Positions 37,401 through 52,681 of a stretch of 64,000 nucleotides of DNA are shown one piece after another (position 1 is the stretch's first letter; every line of letters starts with the position of its first letter). Location of the stretch: the NCBI RefSeq assembly GCF_040807025.1, contig NC_090942.1, positions 39,448,911-39,512,910 of the forward strand, given 5' to 3'. Both the position numbers and the translations under genes were made by a program. The stretch comes from Struthio camelus. Lineage: Eukaryota; Chordata; Aves; Struthioniformes; Struthionidae. The notes beneath the pieces were generated by a model, which was given only the letters and a program-made list of their open reading frames with translations, did no database searches and was not told the origin of the DNA.

Positions 37401-40400
37401 TAAAACGGGATTTAAGGCACAGCGACTTCTCTACTATGGCTATCGCTTTACATAGCAGAGATACCTCAGTTCATTCAGTGCTTTCCTCCGTTACAGAGCA
37501 GCTCAGGAGGGACCAGATGCTGAACAGCATTGCTACATATCTCATTGGACTCCCCTCTGCTTTCATAAAGAGGCATCACCTCTGTTACCAGGTCCATCAG
37601 CCACTGACACATCCTCCATTTTGCAAACCGACTGTATCTTTGCCCCTGCAGCTCCTATTCTCTTTGTTGCAACTATTTGTCTTTCCCAAACTACACATGC
37701 AACATGGCCCCTGTCTTGCTTGTGACCATGCAAGTCAGGCAAAGCAGACACTGCCAAGCCCCACTGACCAGCAAGCCATAATCACTCCGCCACCTTGCAA
37801 ATATCCCCGAAGTACCAAATAGGCTCATTGTATCTGGGACCACTCCACCTTTCGTACTTCCCCAGAGTACCAGAAGGGCTCATTGCATCAGAGACTAGGG
37901 CATCAAACAGTTAACGTTCCCCAATAGCGGGAAGAAATTAAGAAGTGGAACTTGAAAACTGTGGCAATTTTTTTGTCATGAAAATGTAATGAAAAAAAAG
38001 AATTTGTCCACTCTCTCAGCTCCTCCTATTCAAACCCATGCAATCCTCCATGTCAGTGATGATGATCACGGTAAGATCCACGGCTTCTCAAGGTCTAGGG
38101 AGGGAAGGGGAGGATATGTGAAGCTCTTGCAGACACACAAAAGAAAGGCCATATGCTTAGCACAGGAGCCCCTTTCTGGTCTGAGGAGAGGAGGAGGAGG
38201 AGAAGGAACTGACTTGAACCTGAAGTGGATAAAATATCCCCTTGGCATGCTCTAGGAGGCTACAGAAAGGTGAAGGAAGTGCAAAGGCCACTCATGGAGA
38301 TCAGTTAGAAACAAACTCCTTGGCTTGAACCCAGCGCAGCCAGGCTTTCCCACAGTGCCAGCAGCCACCAGCCCTGCCTGCACTTCATTTCCAGAGGGAG
38401 CGTGGTCATCCCAGCAGGAGAGTGAAAGTGTTGCCATGTCACACAACCAAGTGCTGCAAGAGGGGGAACTGCTCTTTAGCAAAATGAACAGGATTCATGT
38501 CAGATTTATTATAAACAGAGAGAAACGTCTGGAGAAAACATGTTATCTCCTTGAAACATAATTGTCTAGAGTAGCTTAATTGTCCTAACAAATATGCTGA
38601 AGCAGGAGCAAAGGGAAATTGGTGGGTTTATGGCCATTCATTACAGATGTGACGCTGAGGCTATAGGGCAGTTGTTGTTTAACTTCTTATGACATCCATG
38701 CTTTCACAGGTCCCAGTGTCACTTCTTTGTCACTGCGCTCCCCCCACATAGGCAGCTCATTGTACCATTGCCAGAGAAAGGCTGCAGCAGCAGCACAAGG
38801 GTTTCTGCAAACCAGCAGATGGACATCTGTCTAATATAGCACATCTCTGCCTACCACGAGGGGTCACTTTCTGTATACTTTAATGAGAGAGACAGAACAG
38901 TCCCATTTAGTAAAGCCACTATGAAATATTCAACTTTGTTTTTAATTTTTTAAGTCGCTTACCATTTGTTTAATGGAAGCTGAAACACAGCCATGACCAT
39001 CAAGCCCAGGAGCAGTTTTGTCTTGCCAGATCTTTTTGGCTTTACGGATAATGGCAATATTCATATTTGCATTAAAGAAGCAAAAAATAAAATTGAACAT
39101 GGCATTTACATCTACTGGATAAAAATTAAGATCACTGAACTCAACGTGAAAGTTATTTAAGGTCCTAAAGTTCTATTCTTGTTCATTGCTAGTGCTGTGT
39201 CGTGCCAGTTGTTTTGAAGGGCATGCATTCCTCAGAATGCCTACAAAGGAAAGCAAAAAAATGCTGAAAAATAAAATTGATATACTCCAAAAGAAAGCCA
39301 AACAAAAAGAAATCTGAACAAGAAGAAATATAGCATTTTTCCTCCATTAACCAAGTGAAACAAGCATGCTTTATCCTTAAATTGCTCTCTTTCCACTAGT
39401 TTAAAAATTTATGCTTTTTGTAACTTTCTCCTCAGGCATTGACTGCTAGTCATTGCTTTGTTATGTCAGTGAAAACAAGAAAAACCTCCAGTAATACGTT
39501 CTTCTACTAGAAGACAATAAGCAACCAGACCTTATTCTGTATTCTCTCCATAGCAGAGGACCATAAAATGTATTGGAAGTTCCTTAAAATAAAAGTTGCA
39601 CTTCGTTAAATGTGTGATGTAGGTGGTCACCATGTTTCAAACAGAGATCTGCTCTAAGACCTGCTCTACTTACAGAGTATAGAGCAATTGTGAGTTTTGT
39701 TCATCTCCACAACCTCTGAAAATTTTAGCAGAAATTGTCACTGAGATATCAGAAGTCTGAGGAAAGCATTTTGAAGAAAATTGCCTCTCATTTATTAATA
39801 TAACAAAGTGAATCTGATGGCTTAAACGAAAGAACAACCCTGGCAACTGCTGAGCTCTTACAACCACTATTTTAAATCAAAGGAAAGGAAAAACCCTATA
39901 TATAAAGTCAGTGACAAGGAAGAATCTGTAAAGTCAAGCGTGAGAATGGAACAAAACTTACAGATATTGCAAAGGAAGATGAGAAGAGATATATCACTTA
40001 TGAATGAGGAAAGTGGTTTTCACCGCTTTCTAACAGAGAACCAGTAAATCCAGAGAATCAGGTAAAACAATCATTCTAGCATATTTAGGCTTGTTGTTTG
40101 CACTATTCTCTATTTAACATGAATATATTTAGTCCTCATTAGGTGTTTTGATTACGTGACGGTGGTCACTAATGTAAAAAATACATACAGGGTATTTCAA
40201 GAGCATAGCCAGTCTAGAAGGTCTGCAGATTAACGAAGGTTCCTAGGGGAATAGCCATGATTTCTGTTAAAAAGTGAGGACATTAGTTCTGTGCCCAGGC
40301 CAGTAGGGTGTCAGAGTCACTAATATCCTGATTCCCTGGTACTGCCACAGGAGTCTTCCCATTGTCCCTAATATTGTATGGTCATTTGTTACTCAGTGGA

Positions 40401-41269
40401 AGACAGAAATGTAAGGGATGGTCATTAAAAATGTCAACAATATAGATGCTAACAAGGTAATACATTCTCATGCTTCTCTTGAAACTGAGAAGTATTTCAA
40501 AGCTATGGAAAATTCAGAAATGTTGCTCTGGTCTCTTATAGTGTTTCTAAGACAAAAAATACATCTCAGTGTCTCAAAAATGAGTATATAAAGTAAATGC
40601 TTTTGGCAATTTTGAAGACTCTTCTCAGCACACTGCTTCTACAACTTCTGGCCAGGATTTCACTCCTGCTCAGGAGAAACTCAGTGGCAGAAGCAAGGCT
40701 CTCTGAGCCCTCAGACCTTTCTGCCATTTTAAAGAGTGACCTGCTAGGAGCTAGAGCTACGCCCAGGGGCCTTAGATTTTGGGCACAGAAAGCAAAGCTG
40801 GAGCCCTGCACTCTGACCTAGCCTGGTTTTGAGGCAGGTGCTCTGGGCAGGAATCATGGCCAGCCTATGCACGGAGTGGAGACGTGGCAGGCAACACAGC
40901 ATATCAGGGGCCGTGGATGGCCTGAAACACTGGAGTTACGCGCACGCATTGATGAGGAGCCTGCGGCCCAGGAGAGAGGCATGAGGAATTGCTTTGGCAT
41001 GAAATAGCCATTGGAGATGTCCAAGGAGCTGCTGTCACAGGACGAGACCCCAGGCCCCCCAATACTCTGGACTAACTCAGCAGGCAATGTCAGTCTTTGA
41101 TCTAGCTTTCTTTTCTTCTCTACCCATGAGTTGTTACTTTTACTAGGCCCCTAAGCTAAGCTGGATATTAAGCATAAGCTCAGAGGGCCTGCTAGAGCAG
41201 AGACCATGGGGAGTATAGGAGGAAAAGCACCCTGGTTCCGGATCCTCATCAGGCTTTGGGCCATTTGGA

Positions 41270-41420
41270 CTTGATCCACGTGTGGAGGCACCTGGCAAGC
41301 TTTAAGGCAAATAAGTTAGGCATCCAGGGAGTTTAGATACTTCTGGAGGGAGGGGACTACAGAGGGGCTTAGAGCCGTAATTTTGAATTCATGTGTCTAA
41401 CCTCTACTTAAACTCAGGTG
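41270..41420. repeat. Possible second copy of the 12.6-kb repeat family
   Basis: Motifs GGAGGCACCTGGCA, TTAGGCATCCAGG, TTTAGATACTT and AGGTGCCTTAGAAG resemble those at 12.6 kb. Similarity judged by eye only. Confidence 0.25.
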
Positions 41421-44400
41421 CCTTAGAAGTTTTTAATCTAGTTCTAATTGGAAACGCACTGCTACAAGCTCTTTCCTCACTGTCAGCTGAAAAGCAAGGG
41501 CTCTGGGAAGTTGTCTGGGGAAAGGTAAATCTTTGCTATCACACTGAGCTACTGTAGATGCCAAGAAGAATGAGGCAGCTTTAAAGGATTTTCCTAAGTC
41601 AGCTCAGAAAAAGTGATTATATAGGTTTTATGAATTGGCTCTTCATAAATTTAATAATGACTCATCATTTCCTTCACTTGTGAGACTGCTTAGCACTGAT
41701 TTTGATGCTCCAATAGAGCAGCGTTAATAAGAAGCTGTGTGATTTACCTTGAGGTGATAGCTTATTTCCTGAAGATAGTTCAAAACTCTGATATCAGAAT
41801 GAAGAAAACTAATGCTTGCATAACAGAAGATACAAATAGGGTACAGTCAAGGAGTATTTTAAAACTGCTGTTCTCAGAGCTGTTTCAAATTAATTTGGGT
41901 TCTCTCCTAAATTGTATCACAAGTCAGGGAGACAGCCAAAATGCCCTGAATGTAGGCTCTGATCAGACAGTCTCTTTTAAATCAAGATGAAAGAATTTAG
42001 CAAGGTGTCACCTCCAAACTCTTCTATCTGCTCTCCTAATGGCATTTGGCATGGCTGCACCTCATCTGTGTCATTGTGAGAGCAGGTAATTTAGTTTAAA
42101 CTGCTGATGAAAGATACAAAACTAGACTGACTCACTCTGCACGGGAGCAGATGAGCACTCTGACGGCTTTTCTCCTGATCCATTGGGGTAGAGACTGACA
42201 GAGCAGGAGAAAAAGTGGGCTGTGATAACCTCTGGTCATCTGACCACAGTCCAACTTCATAGCTCCAAAATTTTTCAAATTTTTCTGCCATGGCAACTGG
42301 ACAAAAGTGTGGTTCACAATGAGGTAGAATAGCAATATTTACCAAAATATCAGCATATCAAGGTCTTAGAAGTAAAGAAAGAACCATGAATGAATCATGA
42401 TATCTAATAAAAAAGAAAAAAAGCCTGTTCTGTTCCTGACCTGTACTATCTCTCTTAGAGGGTAAACATCCTGAATCCTACTGAGAGTGTCTTACTATCA
42501 CTGAACGATCCTTTTTTCACAAACAGCTTACTCTTTCAGGCTTGGTAGCCTGGAATATACTGGCACAGCTCAGAATGTGGACATGAAATTTGGGCTTGAG
42601 GTCTACTGTGAAATCTGTTGTAGAAGAATGAGCTGGTGAGTTTGCATGCTTGTTGTCTTTCATTAATTCAGTATTAGGTTCAATATACTGACAAATTCAA
42701 AGTTTCATTCTGATCAACAGTCTGGAAACCCTACCTGGGCTCTGAAATTACCACTGACTATACCTTCATTAGTAACAAAAACACAGATAAAATAGAAGTG
42801 GTGTACCTATTGATATTCTGTAGAGAATTCAGGAGTTTCACTTGCGTACAAATGAATAAGTCAACAAGTAGTAAATTTTGTTCTTCATTAAACCCCAAAA
42901 CATGAATATGGTACCAAGTATACATCATGGAAACAGCTCTCTGAGAGTAATTAGATGAGAATAGTTTGCACTTTTAAAGACTATCATGCTAATACAAAAA
43001 AATTGTGTTATTGTCGGGGCAGCTGTTATAAGAGTAGGCTCATACACACAGAAGCAGGAAGAACAAAATTATTCCATTATTTGTTAGAAAACCTTTGCCA
43101 CTGTATATCATGTTAGTAAATGATTTCCTATGTTTTACAATTTAAAATATGCTTTTCTAGGATCTTATTATTAAAAAAATATTTTTGGACGTAAAGATCT
43201 CACCCTCTACAATATGTGCACCATTGCTGCTTGCAGCATTCTGAACATTTTCTGTGAGTTGTGCTAATATAATAAAAGAGAAAACATGATTCATTACTAG
43301 CTTCATAAGATGTGGGATTTAGCAGTTCCTTCATTCAGTGTTTTGCCTTTCTTCCTGGAAATCTGTAGATGAAAGAAAACATGCTTATAATTATTAATCA
43401 AAACTTTTTCCAGGAGCTAATTGCTAAACGAGCTCTGATGGGACAGTGTTGCCCATTAAGGCTGGAGATTTTCAGTGCTGTTTTTTTTTTTTCCTTGAAA
43501 AACTGTTATGGAAAGTCTGACATCCTTTTCTTTATTTAATGTTGATATTCTACTCTTTCCTTCTGCATCCTCAGAAAGAAAGGACCTTTTTTTCCTTTCT
43601 AATGCTTGCATCTTTCCCCCAAGTCTTCCATAATTTTTCATCTTTTCAAATAGTTCATCATACAGTTGGAAGCAGTCCCTCAGTTTGCCTGGGTTGCTCT
43701 GCCGTACTCTACAACATCTACCCTGGAGCGCCGAGTGGTGGAAGCTACTGGGAGGAGACTCCTACACCCAGTGGCCACCAGTGCTAACTCTTCTATCATT
43801 TATGAGAGAAATCTTGGCTAGGTTGCAAATGTTAGAGCTCTACATTAGACTCACCCTTCCACTTCAACTCCATCTATTTGCCATGCGTCATGTCAAATCT
43901 TACGCTTCAGAGGAAATAAAAAGCTCACTGCAAAAAGTACAAGGACCAAAAACTAGGAAACAGCCCTACAAAAAACAGATTGTGCAACCCACTACCTGTT
44001 AAGATCACTGTGTATCAGTAAAAGGGAAACAAATACATTAGTAAAGAAAACATGTTCCAGTTTCAGAGTCCCAAAGGAATTGCTACATTCAGTTAAAACT
44101 GAAAAATCCTTGAAGCTGTGAAAAATTATCTTATAATGTCATTTCTCAGGTATGACAAAGTCCTGGTTTGTAGTGATCACTAAAGATCTAACATTTCCAA
44201 GTGAAAGAATATTAGCTACAGTACTCTATCAATCTCATAACACACAGTACATTTGTACTATAGTATCTCTTACATTTTTAACCGGAAGGCTCCAAAGGGA
44301 GCTTTATTCTTTCTATCACTCCCATGCTAATAGAAGTTCATTAGCAAATTTGGCTATTGATAGCCAATGCATTCATTTTCCATGAGTATCTTCTGATCCA

Positions 44401-46434
44401 TACTGGAAGTATGAACCAGCATAGTAATATTCTTTTTAGCATTTTAGCTTTTTAATAAGTTCAGGGCTGCCAGAGCTAACATCCCTGTTGTCAGAACTAC
44501 TTGCCTTCTCCAGGTGGTTTATGTAGGATGGAAGCTGGTCACAGAGAAAAGTGCATACTGCCATTAAATCCCAGTGGGTTTAAAATCCTCCTGACCTCTA
44601 TGCCCATTGCTGCTTGAGAGCACCGATCAACAAGATCTTGTCACTTTTCTGTGTTGTCCTCAAAACCTTCACATCTGAGTGCCTTACACAAAAATAAAGC
44701 AGGGTTTATAGTCTGTTATCTATCCAGAATGGAGGTAGTTGTGGGATGGATGAGAGAACTGTAACATGCTCTCCTGTAATATTGGGCTGTATTAGTGTCC
44801 TTTCTCTCCTCCCACCCTGTCCTTTCTCTTCTGTAAATCCTCCTTGGGACACTTTCCATTTTGTGGAATATCTGTTGGGAATGGCTATTTTAGGAAAAAG
44901 AATGAAAATTAATGAGAAGGATCTTTGTGTTCATTAATTTTGTTGTTATAACAGAAGACTAACAGTTGCATTTAAGCAGTTTTTAGCTGTAATCCTAACA
45001 TTTCCATCTGCTCATTATGCTTATAAGACTGCCAGAAGAATATTACATTAACTATATTCCCAGGAATATACAGAAAAAAATGGAGGAACAGTAACAAAAA
45101 AGAGTTAGTGCACAACAGTGATTTATTTATGAAGAAAGATTAATAGCTAAACCCAGGAGCCCAGCTGAAGAGAAATAATTGGAAAGGCTCTCAAAGGACC
45201 CTGTGGGAACTGGCTCAAATCTCAAACTGTAAAAATCTTTACTCATTTTTATTTAGCCCTCAGTTAAAAAAAAGCTCCAGCTAAAAATTAAACGGGGGAA
45301 AGTGTCTACAAATATTTTCCACATCCAAATATCAAGCAAGGCTTCATATAGCTAGTGTGAGCAGTGGCCTTTGGTGGAAAATAGATGGAAAGCCGCAGAA
45401 CTGTATACAGGTAAATAGCTTCTCCTGGAAAGCTTTAATGGCTACCTCTGAATTAGAAAAGAAAATGGCCAGGATCTGCTCTTGGCCTCCTAAGACAAGT
45501 GACTTGAACCAGTTTGTGTCTGAATGGCTCAACTCTCTTCCACCTACCTCAGCCGCATCAGCGAGCTGCCCTTGAGCAGCCAAACTTGAGCGCCTCCAAG
45601 AAGGAGAGGAATGCACCTCACAGCCTGGACATCTTCTGCAATAGTGCTTGTTAGCGTAGTCCAAAGCATGCCAGGGTGCACGCGGTGGTGCGCTATGTGG
45701 GTGTCAGTACGCTTCTGCTTGAGCCTCTGTTCTGGCCCTGGTTAGTTTGCAAATATAGATATAAACTGGATCCAGAATCACATCCTGCCAGTCTCAGGGT
45801 GTCATACAGCTGGCAGTAGGGTGACCCTTCTGTTTAAGAAAATAGGAAGAATGTTACTGAGTGCAGAACACGAATTATAAAAATATATAAAATATGTCTA
45901 ATATATGAGCACAGAATATATGACTTCAGTGAAGTCCTGAAGGAAATACTCCCATCCATACCTCCCTATTATCACAGACAAATAATCTCAAAAAGCAAAC
46001 ATGAGCAGTACACAATAATGTTTAAAACATATTTACCAATATCCTTCTGTTTGACAGACTAAAAAACCAAGGAGTTTTCTTCTTCTGAGGTTTCTTTCCA
46101 TTCTGAGTTTATTACCTAGATTTTTGGTGACACCGGAAATGTAGAGATTACACCGTTACAAAGCAACAAAGCTCTGTAAATTATAAACATAATTTAACAG
46201 AGTCTCGGTTTCTCCTGCAAAAATGCTGACTTTTGCAACTCAGAAACTACTACGCATCCAAACCATTAATTGTGACAGGATAGTGGAGAAACAAGCAAAA
46301 CAAAATATTAACATGGTCATTACAGATACCCAAACTTTCATTACTTTCATTACCAAACAGCACTGCGGGATTTCGGGGAAGTCATAGAAAGGCTGGTCTC
46401 TGATTTTCTGTTGTTGGGTTTGCAGGGGGTTGTT

Positions 46435-46455
46435 TATTTGTTTGTTTGTTTGTTT
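46435..46455. repeat. (GTTT)n microsatellite
   Basis: Five TTTG/GTTT units in intergenic DNA. Confidence 0.8.
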
Positions 46456-47015
46456 TTCTGGTTGTCCTTAGACTTTTCATTAATGAAACACATTGGGATA
46501 ATGCAGTCTTTTCATAAGCCACCAAGACATAGATTCTTTTAGAAACAGCACTGCCAAGTATTATTCTCTACAAAACACTGCTAAAGGAGGTTTTATCTGT
46601 TGCTAGAGAATTTTTTAGCAGTTCTGGATTTCTCTCCTGAGAGACACAAGCCTGCAAGCATTGAGCATGACATGGAGCAAGTTGCATAAATATAACATAT
46701 TAAAATAGAACTTTTTGTACACATATACATGTAATTATAAAAATAGTTACATATTTTTAAAGCCTGTAGCAGCAGCCATTCTATCCAGAAAGGTTTTTGT
46801 GCTTGGGTTACTTTGTCTTCCTTGCAGACAGAGAAAGAAAAGAAACACGTAACACCAGGCTTTTAAACACTCTGCAACAATGTAATTAAGTTAAAGCTAG
46901 CCTCACCTTACAGATAAGGTCACCCCTTCCGTAAAGGTGAAAGATGTGTCGGATGCTGCCAACATTTTGTGGTCTTGGGAAGGAAGGGAAAAGAGATTAC
47001 TCTTCCTGCCACCGT

Positions 47016-47043
47016 TTTTTTTTTTTGGGGGGGGGGGAGAGGG
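47016..47043. repeat. Poly-T followed by poly-G
   Basis: About ten T then about eleven G and GAGAGGGG. Homopolymer junction, likely length-variable and error-prone in assemblies. Confidence 0.8.
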
Positions 47044-50000
47044 GCTAAACTTGCAATGCTGAAGAAGATATTTTTCAATTTGCTTTTAAAACAATAAATC
47101 CAGTATGCCTTTGAATAGCAAATAAACAGCTATAAAGAACCATATCTTCAAAAATACATGTAAGGGCTTGTCAGAGTGTATTTAGGATCGTGGCAATGTT
47201 GAGACTAGAAACTTACTGCTTTTAAAAAGAAAACTTAAACATTCCTATAATAACAAATTTCCAAGATCTTAGGCAAGAGGACAGGAAAACTCTCAGCAAT
47301 GCAACAAATCTCAGCATACTCATGGCAAAACCACCCCCGGGAATACTCAGTCTTACTTAAAATCCATAGGTCCTTGAATCAAGCTATTCCCTCCTGTTCA
47401 CTCAAAAGAGGTAATACTATCGTTTCTCATACGCGCTATACTTAGTATTTTCATGCAGGACACTGATGCTGCTGCGACATGCTGACAAAGCCCTTCTGAA
47501 CAGCTGGAGGAAACTTAGGATGGCTGCATTAATATCAAAGAATAAGATAGGTGTGGCCTTACTCTACGCATTGTACTAGATCCGTAGTTAGCAGCCTGGG
47601 CATGGGAAGAGAGCAACCACACATATTAAGGGTTTGATTAAATCCAATCACAGCTGATCACTTGCTATTTGACACCAAGATTCTGGCTTCTATTTTAAAT
47701 TCCACGTGCCTGGAGGGAATGTTGGAGCAGTTTCTGTCTCATGTTTCTTACGGACAAAAGAATGAGGACATGCTGAGAGACTATATACAAACATATAAAA
47801 ACAAGAACCAGCAGCCAAGGCACAAAAAAGTCACTGCTAAACTTTTCCGTAAAGGGATTTCACTATAGAGAACAAGCTTTATGACATTACTTAACATGCT
47901 TACTTTTTACCTACTTGTTAGAAATCGATCTCTTTAAGTGGGATTTTATGACAGCTATTTTAAAGCATTCGCTCTTCATACTGCATCAATGGTTTGTCAG
48001 TTTTTTGGTTAATGAAAAGATTGCATCAGTTTTTAGATTCTTGTAGCCTTTGGTGGAGACCAGTCCTGTGTCAGAATTTTAAATTAAATGCAAAGAACTT
48101 GTCTTGTTTCGTAATGCTCTGATAGTGTCAAGCACGCTTTCCAACACAGTTCAATGTTATTGTGAAGGTTATGGTTTATATGGGCAGAGTTCCAAGTCAA
48201 ATCATCATATTTGTCCTGGCCAAAGGGATCTGTCCTTCAACCCTCAAGTATTCAGAAAACCTCTGAAAGAATCATTTCAGGCAACAGTTAAGCCCACTGT
48301 AATACAAAGTTCCTATAACAACCCTGAACTTTTTTTTCCCTTAATAGTCACATATGACTCAGGCTTTGCTAGTTCAATACTTAACAGAACTTGTGAGACA
48401 AATATATCTCATTCAAGGCCTTTTGGGCATCTTCTGCAATTCACTGTCTGGGGAAAAAACAGTATCTGTGGAATTACCACTTTCTGCCTTACCTATAGAA
48501 ATGTCATCCAGCTGTGAAGAGATTTCACATGAGAAACTCTGGTAAGTCACAACTTTAATTTACCTGCCGTCAATTTACAACTCCTTTCCACTGTCCACCA
48601 CCCTCCAAAAGCTTCCATTTGTTGGCATCTGTTTATGGGATCCCTGGACCTTCAAAACCGCCATCTCCTAGTGCTAGGCCATGCTAGTGATAGCTGTCAA
48701 CTTCTGGGCCTCCTGCTTCCAGGAAGATCCTTCCTAACAGTGAGGACGACTTGACATTGTTCAGATCCTGCACTTACATTTCTCACCTTGAAAGTCAGCT
48801 AGGCTGGGGTGCTGCAGTCCATAATTTCCCTTCTTCATAAGTATTGCTGTGGAGATGTTTCCTCTGTGGCATCCTGAAAAATCAAAGGGAGCAAAAGGAA
48901 ACCTTTCCATCTCAGGAAGAATGCGAGTTTAAACCTCTCTCTGCTACTCCTGTCTCCTGCTGTGGTAGGTACTTTCATGCTCTGTGGGCTCCTAGGTAAT
49001 GCTCCTGAGCAGCCATCTCATAGGCCTACTTTTGGAGTCTGGCAGACAGGAATCCCTTGAACCTCAGCAGAGTATTGGGGAGCAGTGAACTCCCAAATGA
49101 ATTTGAGATTGAGGGATTCCCCTTATTCTGGTAAGATTCAAAGATGATCCTTTTTAACTCTTATCAAGTTCATTGTCTAGAATATCAAAACAACTGGGCT
49201 CCTTCCCTCTGACAGTCGTATCCCAGTGATTTGAAGTTGGGAAGCTTTAATAGTTCACTTTAAGAAAAGCTGCTGGCTAATGTTGTGCCAAGCTTAGCTA
49301 GAACAGTTCTAACTTTTGCCAGCTGGAACTGGGAATTGTCAGGTGTCCCTCTAAAGGGGGGACAACACTGTTGTCTGTCAAGGGACAACGCTAAGAAAGG
49401 TAGCAAGTCTTCTCAGCTAATTCTAGACACTGGCATTAACATAACTCTTCAGTATAAATGGGACCTGCCAGAATGTTCTGAAAATTGTATTCAAAGTGAG
49501 ACTTCAAATATCCATTTAAAACATGAAGATTTATGGTTGCTTTCTTTTGATTAAGTGAAAAAGTAGCTACTGTGTGTCAAGACACAAAGTAGTAAGAGAC
49601 AGCATGAATCATCTCTCCTTGTTCATTGTGACTATTTCCTTTTGGGTCTTCAGATTTTTTTCAGCCGAATGCAGCAATATTGAGTTCAAGATAGATTTAG
49701 AGATAGATTTTTCCCCATGGACAGCAGAGTAATAACTTCTTTAGTGTCATGTCAGATTATACTCTAAGAATCATGAATTATCATGGCAGTGATAATATAG
49801 TTAGTCCATTAGGAGGTAAAATCATAGGGTTGTCAAAGTATGTTTTCCTTTTGCTGTGCTTTCTCGGCTTCTAGTGTGGAATTTGAAGTGAGATATGATG
49901 GATAGAAAGCCAGTCCCCAAAGCTGATCTAAGATTTCAAAGTATTTCTCCAACTATGATTTAAAACCTTCATGACAGAGTAATTTTTGACTGAATCTCCT

Positions 50001-52093
50001 GGCCTTATATTCATCTAGTTGTTAATGTCTTCTTGCACATACGTGCTGTAAATTTCTAAATCTATAGAACTGCTCATTTATTTTTATATTTCTCACTCTG
50101 ATTAAATTACTTTCATGGGTAAAATCCTTCTTGTATTTAAGTTAAAAGTTTTGCCACTGCCTTCATAGGATCAGGGATTTACTTAAGCTCCCACTTTCTA
50201 AATGCATGAATAGCAGCATGGAGTAAAGGGGAGAAAGGAGAACCAAGCAGAAGGGAACCTTAAATTCGGCTTTGCTATGGAGGCAAACAAATCATGTAGT
50301 GCCAAATGCTGAAAAGGATCCTCCAATTTATATTTCTCAGTGTTTGACTACCCAGCTTTAGGAAAACTGTCCTACTTAACAAAAGCAGCCAACAATCACA
50401 TCTTTGAAAATCAAGGCCTACCTATTTTAAGCTGGGTGCACAGAAAGGCTTTCATAATTAGGATACTTCTAAGTATCTGACCCTCAGTTTACCTCTTCAC
50501 AAACTAGATAGAATATTTCCTTACTGAAATGACAAAAATGTAAGGAAATGTAAGACACCGTACAGGAATTCGGTATTTACAGTATGGATTGCAGAAAGGC
50601 TAGAAAATTCCAGAGTCAGGCTTGCTGAAGTTGATATTATGTTTGCGTCCCAGCTATTCTTTTCAGAACAGACTGGGAGATTCAAACACTTCAGCTTCAT
50701 TTACGCAAACAAATACATAGTTAGTATGACACTATGTGTTTCATGTGAAAAAAAAAAATCTTAAAAGAACTGTTTCGAATGTTTCTCTATATAACATTGT
50801 TAAGCATGCTGATAGTTTAAATTTTCTAAATTAATATGAATCTGTGTCCCCTCTCATGTCTCTCTTTTATAGGTCATGTGCATTTTCAACTTGCTGTGTA
50901 AAGGAGTTATTTTATTATGTGTTAATTCAGGCTGGAGAAAAAATGCCATTCTTTCAAGTTAATTCACACAAGATCTGATAATAACTATTTCATAACTCTA
51001 TGTCTGCATGCTTTGTAGCTGATTTTAAAATCATAAAAGTTGCATTTACATATCTCTTCCTTTTTATAGATACGACTTGACACAGTACTGTAGGTAGCAT
51101 TTCCAGAAATGGAGAAGAGGGAGTGAACCACTCTAGTGCAGAGTGCTCCTGTGTATGATGGAGTTGGAGGCACTCTTGTGATTTTTGCAGGAAGGAAGAA
51201 GGAGAATAGAAGGTCACCCTTTTTAAGGTAGGCATGGGGGGGGGGGTCCTGGGTCATACATAGAAAGGAATCAGGAAACAATGTGAAAAAGGGTTGGATC
51301 TTTTTTAGCTTAGACAAAAATGAAATTTTGTATATTGATGAATTTGTTCTATGTTGTTGTTTCTAAGCATATGTACCAAAAACCATGGATTACTGTTTTG
51401 AAGGGCATTATCTACCCTGCAGACAGTTTCTCAGAAACTGAATAGATGAGCTCAGATGCAGTTCCCTGCTGCTGTGTCTAGACTGGACCACGTATTTTTG
51501 ACAGTGCACTCTGGTTTGGAGTACAAAAACACCCAGTTACTTACTTTCAAACAGAAAGATTCACCAATCTTTGCATCAGTACCTGTTCCTTCGGCCTCTC
51601 CTTTAACCTGTGTGCCAGTATTCAAAAGGGGAAGCAAGACATCCCTAATGACCTGCAGTTCAGTTAACGCAACATCGGTCCAAAGCAAAAAGGAGGAACT
51701 GAAATGGAACTGGAGTTTAAAAAATTAAAAAGTGGGCCTATGAAAACACAAGAGTGTAATCAAAACGACTTTCATTTTTTGAAAATAAACCTTGTCAAAC
51801 AAACCTGATTTAATTCTGTCATGAAAAGGTGTATTAGCTGATCAGGACAAGCATGTAGAAATAAACTGACATTTTGTTAAAAAAAGGTAGTGCTACAAAA
51901 TAACATGGCACATTAGTATGTTAGTACATATTAGCTACTAACAGGTTCAAGGAAAGTTTATAAGAGATACTAAAAAAATTTGCTAATGTGGAATCATCAG
52001 TGAATAGGAGACTTTCTGGTGGGCTTCAGGACAGATCAGTACTAAATATATAATACTTTGGTATGCCATGATATTTTCGTCAATGGTCTACCA

Positions 52094-52152
52094 GAAAATA
52101 TGGAACTATGGAACTATGGAAATATGGAATATGGAAAATATGGAAATATGTT
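52094..52152. repeat. Tandem repeat of ATGGAA(N)TAT units
   Basis: About six imperfect 8-11 bp units (TATGGAAC, TATGGAAA, TATGGAAAATA...) in AT-rich DNA about 0.5 kb before the HELB island. Confidence 0.75.
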
Positions 52153-52681
52153 CGATGGTTTCAGGTGAGCCGTAGTGAAGACTAGCCAGCTCTATCAACT
52201 GTCTGGATCGCAACCAAGGGAAGTAGAAGATCCATCGGTGGTTTCAAGTCTGGGCCTCCAGGAAAATGTTTTACCTATATTCAAGTTATGCTTAGCATTA
52301 CACCGTTTTGGGCGGCAACTGGGTGAAACCACATATGATATACTGGAGAGCTGATCAGACGGTTCTGTAATCTAAATTATATAAAGACATGGAACTATCA
52401 TCTAAATGTATAAAAGCACAGTTTTTAGCAGTTGGATATCAAGGTAACGTATTTCGTAGGGAGAGGGCTCAGGTTTAGGGCTCTGACCTGCTGAGGATTT
52501 TAGCGCTTAACTCTTATGCCTCTGAGAGGCTACGGAGGCGCCTACACACAGTTCTTAATCTCTCTTTCTCCCAGGTGCACAGAAAACCAGTGTCCTGAGT
52601 CCCTTGTCACAACTCATCTTTTTTTTTTTTTCCTGACGTCGCCATCCACAAGGCGCTTCATGAGAGCCGCCGGGAGAGCCA

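Larger units (their letters stand above)
30048..52600. other. Gene-poor intergenic region between IRAK3 relic and HELB
   Basis: About 22.5 kb, mostly AT-rich. I support no gene here. Open frames at 35796-36380 (minus), 36403-36996 (minus), 37190-37822 (plus), 45344-45664 (minus) and 48104-48545 (plus) have no recognisable domain. In vertebrates with the same gene order no gene is expected here. Low-complexity tracts and a possible old repeat at about 41.3 kb are listed separately. Confidence 0.6.

Noticed and set aside
37190-37822. 210-codon plus-strand open frame
   Set aside because: No recognisable domain and no exon-like splice context; treated as chance.
48354-48555. Frame with SSSCEE followed by a GTAAGT-like donor, recalling the human IRAK3 tail motif SSSCEES
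   Set aside because: Nothing else around it aligns, it lies 18 kb past a convincing C-terminal exon relic at 29.6 kb, and six residues can match by chance.
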